Of a stretch of DNA of 29,597 bases, positions 8,251-14,405 are shown piece after piece. The notes beneath the pieces are model-generated. The model worked only from the letters and a program-made list of their open reading frames with translations, searched no databases and was not told the DNA's origin. The translations under genes and the position numbers were made by a program. Source of the DNA: VRUE01 sp045805805 (GTDB lineage: Bacteria > Actinomycetota > Thermoleophilia > Solirubrobacterales > 70-9); the NCBI GenBank assembly GCA_045805805.1, contig JBJMKO010000033.1, positions 1 to 29,597 of the forward strand. The letters run 5' to 3'. Each line of letters opens with the position of its first letter. Position 1 is the first letter of the stretch.

Positions 8251-8256
8251 TACGAT
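8251..8256 (+). promoter_or_regulatory. Candidate -10 box for a leaderless transcript
   Basis: TACGAT ends 8 nt before the ATG of the zinc-ribbon gene, and no Shine-Dalgarno is visible. The same TAnnnT-N8-10-ATG spacing recurs elsewhere in the window, which suggests that transcription begins at or next to the start codon. Confidence 0.4.
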
Positions 8257-8264
8257 TGCGGTCG

Positions 8265-8522
8265 ATGCCGATCTATGAGTTCGAGTGCGAGGAGTGCGAT
8301 AGCCGCTTCGAGGAGCTGACTTCGAGCAATACGCGCAGCGTCGCCTGTCCCGGGTGCGGCTCGGGGCAGACGCGGCGATTGCTCTCGCCGGTCTCTCCAT
8401 CGGCGCGTCAGCCGCGCGGCGCCGGTGTTCGGAGTGACGAATCGCGGCGCCGTGAGCGCGAAGCGGCTCGCGGTGAGCGGCTCGCCGAGAAAAAGCGCAA
8501 GCGCGCGACGGGGGATCTCTGA
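8265..8522 (+). CDS. FmdB-family zinc-ribbon protein
   Basis: Small protein of 85 residues beginning at ATG 8265 (MPIYEFECEECDSRFEEL). The first 45 residues form the FmdB/CxxC_CxxC_SSSS regulatory-type zinc ribbon: CEEC, then CPGCGSGQTRRLLSP. The remaining 40 residues are charged and probably helical or disordered (SRRREREAARGERLAEKKRKR). The family is widespread, often called a putative regulator, and its biochemical role is not established. Its TGA overlaps the ATG of the uracil-DNA glycosylase gene (TGATG), so the two are co-translated. An upstream in-frame ATG would add 14 residues unlike the family start. Confidence 0.85.
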   Translation: MPIYEFECEECDSRFEELTSSNTRSVACPGCGSGQTRRLLSPVSPSARQPRGAGVRSDESRRREREAARGERLAEKKRKRATGDL

Positions 8523-9199
8523 TGGCCACGGCCGAACAGAGGCGCGAGGAGCTCGTTGCTCTCTACAAAGAGGTCAAGGCCTGCACTCGCTGTCCCCTGC
8601 ACGAGACCCGCACCAAGGTCGTCTTCGGCGCCGGAGACGCCGACGCGGACCTGATGTTCGTCGGCGAGGCGCCGGGGGCCGAAGAGGACCGGCAGGGGCT
8701 TCCTTTCGTCGGCCGCGCGGGCCAGTTGCTCAACCAGATGCTGGAAGAGATCGGGCTCTCCCGCGAGGAGGTCTTCATCGCCAACGTGCTGAAGAGCAGG
8801 CCGCCTGGCAACCGCGACCCCCAGCCGCTGGAGATCGAGGCCTGCCGCCCCTACCTCTTCGAGCAGGTCCGCCTGATCGAGCCGACCGTGATCTGCACGT
8901 TGGGCAACTTCGCGACCAAGCTGCTAAGCGGCAACCCGGCCGGGATCACCAAGGTGAGGGGGGCACCGCAGGTGCATGAGTTGGGTGGCCGCACTGTCTT
9001 CCTGCTGCCGCTCTTCCATCCGGCTGCCGCCCTGCGAACTCCCGCCGTGAAGGAGACCCTGCGCGGGGATTTCGCCACCCTGCCGGGCCTGCTCGCGATG
9101 GGACCTCCCGCCGGCCCGGAGCCTGGCGACGAGCCGCTGGAGGAGGACGCCGAGTCGGCTCCTGAGCCCTCCGCCGACCAGCTCGACTTCTTCGGGTGA
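8522..9199 (+). CDS. Family 4 (Fe-S) uracil-DNA glycosylase
   Basis: Excises uracil from DNA to start base excision repair. The 225-residue protein has the four Cys ligands of the [4Fe-4S] cluster: Cys-x2-Cys in ACTRCPLHE, then EACRPYL and VICTLGN separated by 16 residues. Active-site motif A is VGEAPGAEEDRQGLPFVGRAG and the second motif is LFHPAAALR. These define the Thermus/Thermotoga-type UDG family. A Glu/Pro-rich linker follows the catalytic domain and ends in QLDFFG at the extreme C-terminus, which resembles a sliding-clamp binding peptide. The gene is coupled to its upstream neighbour by TGATG and overlaps tsaE by 4 nt (GTGA). Confidence 0.93.
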   Translation: MATAEQRREELVALYKEVKACTRCPLHETRTKVVFGAGDADADLMFVGEAPGAEEDRQGLPFVGRAGQLLNQMLEEIGLSREEVFIANVLKSRPPGNRDPQPLEIEACRPYLFEQVRLIEPTVICTLGNFATKLLSGNPAGITKVRGAPQVHELGGRTVFLLPLFHPAAALRTPAVKETLRGDFATLPGLLAMGPPAGPEPGDEPLEEDAESAPEPSADQLDFFG

Positions 9200-9627
9200 G
9201 CACCGAAACGCGCTCGGCCGCCGAGACCGAAGCGCTCGGCCGAAAGCTCGCCGAGCGGCTCGAGCCCGGCGACGTCGTCGTCGTCAGCGGCGAGGTCGGC
9301 GCCGGCAAGACGACCCTGATCCGCGGCGCCTGCCGGGAGCTTGGGGTCAAGGGCCCGATCACCTCGCCCACGTTCACGATCGGGCACCGCTACGAGGGCG
9401 GGCGCCTGCCCGTCTCCCACCTCGATCTCTACCGTCTCGGCAGCCTCGGAGACGAGGATCCCGCCCTGCTCGAGGATTACCTGACCCCCGAGGCGATCTC
9501 CTTCGTCGAGTGGCCGGCCGTGGCCAAGCCGCATCTTGCCGGCCGCCACGTCGTGGCCGTGCGACTCAGCCACGCGGGCGGGGACAGCCGCGTGGTCGAG
9601 CTGCCCGCCGCATCTGCCCGCAAATAG
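9196..9627 (+). CDS. tsaE: tRNA threonylcarbamoyladenosine biosynthesis ATPase TsaE
   Basis: ATPase partner of TsaB-TsaD in forming the t6A modification at position 37 of ANN-decoding tRNAs. The 143-residue protein starts at GTG 9196 in a GTGA overlap with the glycosylase gene. Walker A is SGEVGAGKTTLIRG (about residues 30-43), followed by the switch region ITSPTFTIGHRYEG and HLDLYRLG. The Walker B-like segment ISFVEWP is present. Length is normal for the family (about 140-160). tsaB and tsaD lie just downstream, interrupted by one unrelated secreted-protein gene; tsaC is not in the window. Confidence 0.95.
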   Translation: MSTETRSAAETEALGRKLAERLEPGDVVVVSGEVGAGKTTLIRGACRELGVKGPITSPTFTIGHRYEGGRLPVSHLDLYRLGSLGDEDPALLEDYLTPEAISFVEWPAVAKPHLAGRHVVAVRLSHAGGDSRVVELPAASARK

Positions 9628-9697
9628 GCGTGTTCGAGATAGAGCCGGTGCATGTAGCATCGAGCGAAAGTCGAAACGCGAACTGGAGGACGCCCCG

Positions 9698-10072
9698 ATG
9701 AAGGGACTGAAGAGGCTGGCTGCGGTGTTGCTGGGGTCCGCGCTGCTCGCCTACGCCGTCCCGGCCTCGGCGGCCGCGCCCGCGTACAAGCACTACGTCG
9801 CCTGCGGCGTCACCGAAAATGCGAAGCCCGCCCACGAATGCTCGAAGAAGAGCAAGAAGGGCGCCTTCTTCAAGAGCCTCAACGGTGAAGTCGACTACAG
9901 CGTCTGCGTCAAGTTCCCGACCGGCAAGAACCTCTGTGCCAAAGCTCAGCCGGCAAAACAGGGCGTCCTCTACTTCAACAAGATCACCTCCAACATCCCG
10001 GGCAGGCACCGGGTCAGCTGGTTTGTCGAAGGCAAACGCGTCGGCGTCTTCCACTTCACGATCTCCAGCTGA
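9698..10072 (+). CDS. Small secreted protein of unknown function
   Basis: I do not recognise this family. The 124-residue product starts at ATG 9698 behind a good RBS (GGAGGA, 7 nt spacing). It has a clear Sec signal peptide (basic MKGLKR, hydrophobic core, cleavage near VPASA-AAP, about residue 25). The mature part is about 99 residues, Lys-rich, with four cysteines (VACGV, ECSKK, SVCVK, LCAKA) that could form two disulfides. The C-terminal half reads like a beta-sandwich (GRHRVSWFVEGKRVGVFHFTIS). It sits inside the t6A gene cluster but is separated from tsaE by 70 nt with its own possible -10 (TAGCAT, 9655-9660), so it may be an independent unit. The function is open. Confidence 0.85.
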   Translation: MKGLKRLAAVLLGSALLAYAVPASAAAPAYKHYVACGVTENAKPAHECSKKSKKGAFFKSLNGEVDYSVCVKFPTGKNLCAKAQPAKQGVLYFNKITSNIPGRHRVSWFVEGKRVGVFHFTISS

Positions 10073-10088
10073 CCCGGGCGGAGACGGC

Positions 10089-10796
10089 ATGGCGGTCGTC
10101 GGCTTCGACACGGCGACCGCCGACACGGCCGTCTGCGCCGCCCGTGGCGGCGAGGTGCTGCACGAGGAGTTGCTCGGGCTCGCTGCCGACGGCAGCCCGC
10201 GGCACTCGACCGCGCTGCTCCCCGAGGTCGAGCGGGCCGCGGCGGCGGCCGGCGGCTGGGATGCCGTCGAGCGGATAGCGGTCGGGCTCGGGCCGGGTTC
10301 CTTCGTCGGCATACGGATCGGGCTCGCCACCGCGCGCGGCCTTGCGATGAGCACGGGCCTGCCGGTCACAGGGGTCTGCACCCTCGACGCGCTCGGCCGG
10401 GGGATCGGCGAGGCGGCAGGTCGAGAGCGTTGCCTGCTCGCGGTTCTCGACGCCCGCCGCGGCGAGGCCTTCGCCGCCCTCTACTCCCCGGCCGGAGAGC
10501 GGCTCTGGGAGCCCTTCGTCGCGCCCCCCTCCGAGCTCGCCGACCGAGTCGCCAGGCTGGCCGATTCGCCGCTGGCGGCCGGATCGGGCGCGGTACGATT
10601 TCGCCAAGAGCTGACAAGTCGGGGAGCCGACGTTCCCGCCGACGCCGACCCCGTGCACCGGGTCGCCGCGCGGCATGTCTGTGCCCTGGCGGAGACCGGG
10701 GCGGTCGGGAGCGGCGGTCGCCTCGACCCGATCTACCTGAGGCCCCCCGATGCGCAGCGATGGCGTGAACGAGACAATGTCCAGACAGCCAAGTGA
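10089..10796 (+). CDS. tsaB: tRNA threonylcarbamoyladenosine biosynthesis protein TsaB
   Basis: Scaffold protein of the ASKHA fold that dimerises with TsaD in the t6A synthase. The 235-residue protein starts at ATG 10089, 16 nt after the secreted-protein stop. It begins with VVGFDTATADTAVCAA. The core segment is AVGLGPGSFVGIRIGLATARGLA (about residues 63-85), followed by VTGVCTLDALG and LLAVLDARRGEAFAALY, which together are diagnostic of TsaB/YeaZ. The C-terminal PIYLRPPDA is also typical. Its end overlaps the rimI coding region by 47 nt if rimI starts at 10750. Confidence 0.93.
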   Translation: MAVVGFDTATADTAVCAARGGEVLHEELLGLAADGSPRHSTALLPEVERAAAAAGGWDAVERIAVGLGPGSFVGIRIGLATARGLAMSTGLPVTGVCTLDALGRGIGEAAGRERCLLAVLDARRGEAFAALYSPAGERLWEPFVAPPSELADRVARLADSPLAAGSGAVRFRQELTSRGADVPADADPVHRVAARHVCALAETGAVGSGGRLDPIYLRPPDAQRWRERDNVQTAK

Positions 10797-11235
10797 GGCG
10801 GCCGGGGCGACCGCGATCAGGCGCCTCGCCTACAGCGACCTGCCCCGGGTGATCTCGATCGAGCGGCGCTCCTTCCCGGCGCCCTGGTCGCTGGCGATGT
10901 TCGTGCTCGAGCTCTCCAAGCCGTCGGGAATCTGCTTGGCGGCGACCGAGGGTGACGAGCTGCTCGGCTACCTGGTCTGCTCGCGCTACGAGCAGGTCTG
11001 GCACCTGATGAACGTCGCCGTGGCTCCGGAGCGCCGCCGCGGCGGGGTCGCTCGCGATCTGATTTCGAAGCTGGTCGAGGAGGGAGGCGGACGGCTGCCA
11101 TTCACGCTCGAGGTGCGGGTCTCCAACCGGCCGGCGATCATGATGTATGAACGGCTCGGCTTCCGCTCCTCGGGAGTGCGCCCTCGCTACTACCAGGACA
11201 ACGGCGAGGACGCGCTGATCATGTGGCTCGACTAA
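10750..11235 (+). CDS. rimI: Ribosomal protein S18-alanine N-acetyltransferase RimI
   Basis: GNAT-family acetyltransferase expected to acetylate the N-terminal Ala of ribosomal protein S18. It is 161 residues long from ATG 10750 (GAGG 7 nt upstream) or 152 from ATG 10777; the choice is uncertain. Motifs: IERRSFPAPWSLAMF (RimI N-terminal signature), VAVAPERRRGGVARDL (acetyl-CoA pyrophosphate loop R-x-x-G-x-A) and LEVRVSNRPAIMMYERLGF (Asn and Tyr of the GNAT active site). The tsaB-rimI-tsaD order is conserved in many actinobacteria. The gene overlaps tsaD by 13 nt. Confidence 0.92.
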   Translation: MRSDGVNETMSRQPSEAAGATAIRRLAYSDLPRVISIERRSFPAPWSLAMFVLELSKPSGICLAATEGDELLGYLVCSRYEQVWHLMNVAVAPERRRGGVARDLISKLVEEGGGRLPFTLEVRVSNRPAIMMYERLGFRSSGVRPRYYQDNGEDALIMWLD

Positions 11236-12254
11236 CTCTGGCGATAGAGACGTCCTGCGATGACACCTGTGCGGCGGTGCTGGACGGGCCGTGCGTGCTC
11301 GCCAACACGATCTCCTCGCAGGCCGCCGACCACGCGCAGTTCGGCGGCGTCGTGCCCGAGGTCGCCTCACGCCACCACCTGGAGCTGACCACGCCGGTCA
11401 TCGAGGCGGCCTTGAGCGAGGCAGGCGCCGGCCTCGACGACATCGGGACGGTCGCGGTGACCGCCGGCCCGGGCCTGATCGGGGCCCTGCTGGTCGGTGT
11501 CAGCACGGCGAAGGCCATCGCCGCGCCGCGTCGGCTGCCGTTGGTACCGGTCGACCACCTGCAGGGTCACATCGCCGCCAACTTCCTCGATCCCGACCCG
11601 CTGGAGCCGCCGTTCCTCTGCCTGGTGGCCAGCGGCGGCCACACGCTGCTTGCCGGCGTGCGCGAGCATGCCGGCTACGAGCTGCTCGGCCAGACCCTCG
11701 ACGACGCGGCAGGAGAGGCCTTCGACAAGGTCGCCCGCCTGCTCGGGCTTGGCTATCCGGGCGGTCCCGCGTTGGAGAAGCTGGCGCGCGACGGCGATCC
11801 GGCCGCGTTCGAGATGCCGGTGGCGATGAGCCGCGACCCCGGCCTCGACTTCAGCTTCAGCGGCTTGAAGACGGCGCTCGTCTACCTCTGCCGCGACCTC
11901 GGGTCCGAGGGGGTCGAGGAGCGTCGTGCCGACCTGGCCGCGAGCTTTCAAGCCGCTGCCGCCGGCCAGCTCGTCGCCAAGCTGGAGCGGGCGCTGAAGA
12001 GGGGGGTGTGGCAGGCGGTCGCGCTCGGCGGCGGCGTCGCCGCCAACGGCGCCCTGCGCGAGGCCGTGGCGGCGCTCTGCGAGCGCCGAGGCGTCCAGCT
12101 CAAGCTCGTCGCTCCCGCGCTCTGCACGGACAACGCCGCGATGATCGGCTCTGCCGCCCGCTTCGCCACCCCGATCCCATACCCGGCATACCTCGACTAC
12201 GACGCCTTCCCCACCCGCAACAGCCCCGCCGACGGACCTGAAGCGTCCAAATAG
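11223..12254 (+). CDS. tsaD: tRNA N6-adenosine threonylcarbamoyltransferase TsaD
   Basis: Catalytic subunit that transfers the threonylcarbamoyl group to A37 of tRNA. The 343-residue protein starts at GTG 11223, inside the end of rimI. It begins TLAIETSCDDTCAAV; the metal-binding His pair is in VDHLQGHIAANFL (HxxxH). Other landmarks are VPEVASRHHLE, TAGPGLIGALLVG, LVASGGHT, DDAAGEAFDKVARLLGL, FSFSGLKTA and LGGGVAANGALR, ending with the CTDNAAMI metal-site motif. Full length for the family. The stop codon TAG lies exactly in the loop of a strong hairpin (12231-12273). Confidence 0.97.
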   Translation: MARLTLAIETSCDDTCAAVLDGPCVLANTISSQAADHAQFGGVVPEVASRHHLELTTPVIEAALSEAGAGLDDIGTVAVTAGPGLIGALLVGVSTAKAIAAPRRLPLVPVDHLQGHIAANFLDPDPLEPPFLCLVASGGHTLLAGVREHAGYELLGQTLDDAAGEAFDKVARLLGLGYPGGPALEKLARDGDPAAFEMPVAMSRDPGLDFSFSGLKTALVYLCRDLGSEGVEERRADLAASFQAAAAGQLVAKLERALKRGVWQAVALGGGVAANGALREAVAALCERRGVQLKLVAPALCTDNAAMIGSAARFATPIPYPAYLDYDAFPTRNSPADGPEASK

Positions 12255-12273
12255 TGGACGCTTCAGGCCCGTC
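12231..12273. repeat. Long hairpin with the tsaD stop codon in its loop
   Basis: Perfect 13-nt arms CCTGAAGCGTCCA (12237-12249) and TGGACGCTTCAGG (12255-12267) flank the 5-nt loop AATAG. After one mismatch, 5 more pairs extend the stem to 12231/12273. The loop contains the tsaD stop (12252-12254) and the first base of a GTG that overlaps it. There is no U-tract. The hairpin may limit read-through or translation of the next gene, or stabilise the tsaD 3' end. Confidence 0.75.
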
Positions 12274-12283
12274 GGCCCCTCGG

Positions 12284-12532
12284 ATGGCCACCGTCACGGT
12301 TTACTCGCGACCGGGGTGCCACCTCTGCGCGGACGCTGTCGAGGCGCTGGTCGCGCTGCACGGAGAGGGCTACCGGTTCTCGCTGCACGAGATCGACATC
12401 GAGAGCGAGGAGCTGCTGCTCCGGCGCCTGCTGGAGAAGATCCCGGTGGTCGAGATAGACGGCGTGGTCGTCTCCGAGCTGATCCTCGACGAGGCCGCGG
12501 TGCGTGCGAGGCTCGATACTGTGGGGGCGTGA
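12284..12532 (+). CDS. Glutaredoxin-like / DUF836 thiol-disulfide protein
   Basis: Small thioredoxin-fold protein of 82 residues from ATG 12284. An alternative GTG at 12254, overlapping the tsaD stop (TAGTG), would add ten residues (MDASGPSAPR) and would place the start within the hairpin. The redox site is CHLC (Cys12 and Cys15) after the first beta strand (ATVTVYSRPG), followed by EIDIESEELLLRRLLEKIPVVEIDG, with the cis-proline segment IPVVEIDG typical of glutaredoxin-like NrdH/DUF836 proteins. It is joined to rex by a GTGA overlap, which suggests a shared role in sensing or buffering the cytoplasmic redox state. Confidence 0.85.
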   Translation: MATVTVYSRPGCHLCADAVEALVALHGEGYRFSLHEIDIESEELLLRRLLEKIPVVEIDGVVVSELILDEAAVRARLDTVGA

Positions 12533-13197
12533 GCGCCACGATCGAAGAGCAGGACGCGCCCGGCGGGCTGATCGTCGACGGCGAGCGACTCTCGCTTGGG
12601 GTCGCAGCGCGCCTCTCGCGCTACCTCCAGGTTCTCACCCAGGCTCGCAAGATGGGCCGCGAGACGATCTCCTCACAGGAACTCTCCGAGTACACGCACA
12701 TCAACCCGACCCAGATCCGCCGCGACCTCTCCGGCTTTGGCAAGTTCGGCAAGCGCGGCGTCGGCTACAACGTCGACTCGCTGGTCTCGGAGATTCGTAA
12801 GATCCTGCGCACCTCCGGCCAGCACAACATCGCCCTCTTCGGCGCCGGCAACCTCGGCCAGGCGATCGCCAGCTCCGACATCTTCGCCGACCACGGCTTT
12901 CAGATCGTCGCCATGTTCGACGTCGACAGCGAGGTGGTCGGGACCGAGGTGGGCGACCTGCGCGTGCGCGACTTCGGCGAGCTGAGCGAGATCGTCGCCG
13001 AGCGGGAGATCGTCGTCGGCGTGCTCGCCGTACCGGCCGCCGCGGCCCAGTCCGTCGCCGACCGCCTGGTCGAGGCCGGGGTCAAGATCATCTTCAACTA
13101 CTCCGAGCAGCTGCTTCAGGTGCCGCCCGAGGTGACGGTGCACACCTCCAGCCCGGCTGTCGATCTGCTCTACGCGCTCTACTTCTATTTGACCTGA
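12529..13197 (+). CDS. rex: Redox-sensing transcriptional repressor Rex
   Basis: NADH/NAD+-sensing repressor of respiratory and fermentative genes in Gram-positive bacteria. The frame is open upstream, but the coupled GTG at 12529 gives 222 residues, normal for Rex. The N-terminal winged helix includes RLSRYLQVLTQARKMGRETISSQELSEYTHINPTQIRRDLSGFGKFGKRGVGY. The Rossmann domain starts NIALFGAGNLGQAIA (about residues 100-114). The conserved domain-swapped C-terminal helix is PAVDLLYALYFYLT. I looked for a Rex operator (TTGTGAA-N4-TTCACAA-like) upstream of the genes here and found none, so its local targets are unclear. Confidence 0.95.
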   Translation: MSATIEEQDAPGGLIVDGERLSLGVAARLSRYLQVLTQARKMGRETISSQELSEYTHINPTQIRRDLSGFGKFGKRGVGYNVDSLVSEIRKILRTSGQHNIALFGAGNLGQAIASSDIFADHGFQIVAMFDVDSEVVGTEVGDLRVRDFGELSEIVAEREIVVGVLAVPAAAAQSVADRLVEAGVKIIFNYSEQLLQVPPEVTVHTSSPAVDLLYALYFYLT

Positions 13198-13206
13198 GGC
13201 CTGACC

Positions 13207-14367
13207 TTGTCCCTGGACCTCGACCTCGCTCGGGAGACATTTGAGTCCTCGACCGATTTCACGATCGGACTCGAGGAGGAGTTCGCGATCCTCGATCCGG
13301 CGACTCTGGAGCTGGAGCACCGCTTCGAGGATGTCTACGCGGCCTGCCGGCAAGACGATCTCTTGGCCGAGTCCGCCGCCGGCGAGCTGATCGCCTCCGA
13401 GGTCGAGATCCGCTCGGGGCGCGCCACCAACTTCTCCGAGGCGATGGCGCTGCAGCGCGAGCGCCGCGGCCGGCTCTTCGAGCTGGTCGAGGGCATGGGC
13501 CTGGCGCTGGGGGCGATGGGCACCCATCCCTGGGCCAACTACCTGGACCAGCGGATCATCGACACGCCGCACTACAACCGGCTGCGGCATGAACTCGGCT
13601 ACGTCGCCCAGCGCAACAACACCTGGAGCATGCACGTGCACATGGGGGTGCGTGGTGCCGACCGGGCGATCGCGGTCTGCGACTGGTTGCGGGAGCTGCT
13701 TCCGACGCTGCTTGCCGTCTCGGCCAACTCGCCGTTCCTCGACCGCCGCGACAGCGGCCTGCACACGGTGCGCACCGAGATCTTCACCCGCACCTTCCCC
13801 CGCTGCGGCGTGCCCAGCCCTTTCATCGACTGGGCCAACTATGCCGAGTTCATCGGCATGCTCGAGCGGACCGGCTCGGTGGTCGAGTCGACGCAGCTCT
13901 GGTGGAGCGTGCGCCCGCACCACTCCTTCGGCACGGTCGAGGTGCGGATCTGCGACGCCCAGACCCGCGGCGACGAGTCCTTCGCCCTGGCCGGGCTGAT
14001 CGCCGCCTGCATCGCCCAGGCGGCTCTGGACTACGACGAGCACGGCTATCACGGCGCCGGCAGCCCGCTTGCCGACCGCGAGATCGAGGAGAACCTCTGG
14101 CGGGCGATCCGCCACGGGATGAGCGGCCGCCTGATCGATTTCCGCCGCAGGGTGGAGATCGACGCGACCGAGGCCCGGGACGGACTGCTCGCCTGGACGG
14201 AGCCGGCGCGCTCCCAGCTTGGCATTGAGGTCGAGCTCCCGACCTTGAACGGCGCCCAGCGCGCGCGCCAGGCGATCGACGCCGGAGTGTCGGTCGAGGA
14301 TCTCTATCGCAACGCCGTGGCGGAGACCAAACGTACCTACACCGCCGATGTCGGCGCGCGTAGATAG
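13207..14367 (+). CDS. Carboxylate-amine ligase, GCS2/YbdK family
   Basis: ATP-dependent ligase of the glutamate-cysteine ligase type 2 superfamily; E. coli YbdK has weak gamma-glutamylcysteine synthetase activity. The 386-residue protein starts at TTG 13207 with TGAGG 7 nt upstream, 9 nt after rex. Motifs: FTIGLEEEFAILDPATLELE, the Glu-rich metal-binding start; GTHPWANY; NNTWSMHVHMGV, which supplies metal-binding His; and FGTVEVRICDAQT near the C-terminal third. Its place beside a glutaredoxin-like gene and rex makes a low-molecular-weight thiol role attractive. Other amide-bond products are equally possible, as many members have unknown substrates. Confidence 0.85.
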   Translation: MSLDLDLARETFESSTDFTIGLEEEFAILDPATLELEHRFEDVYAACRQDDLLAESAAGELIASEVEIRSGRATNFSEAMALQRERRGRLFELVEGMGLALGAMGTHPWANYLDQRIIDTPHYNRLRHELGYVAQRNNTWSMHVHMGVRGADRAIAVCDWLRELLPTLLAVSANSPFLDRRDSGLHTVRTEIFTRTFPRCGVPSPFIDWANYAEFIGMLERTGSVVESTQLWWSVRPHHSFGTVEVRICDAQTRGDESFALAGLIAACIAQAALDYDEHGYHGAGSPLADREIEENLWRAIRHGMSGRLIDFRRRVEIDATEARDGLLAWTEPARSQLGIEVELPTLNGAQRARQAIDAGVSVEDLYRNAVAETKRTYTADVGARR

Positions 14368-14405
14368 ACTCCCGCGCCGCTTAGAACCCAGCCGGAGGAA
14401 CTCAC

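Noticed and set aside
8203..8256. TTGACC in palindrome A as the -35 of the fmdB-like gene promoter
   Set aside because: The distance to the TACGAT box is far above 16-19 nt; the hexamer is better explained as the conserved core of the repeat family.
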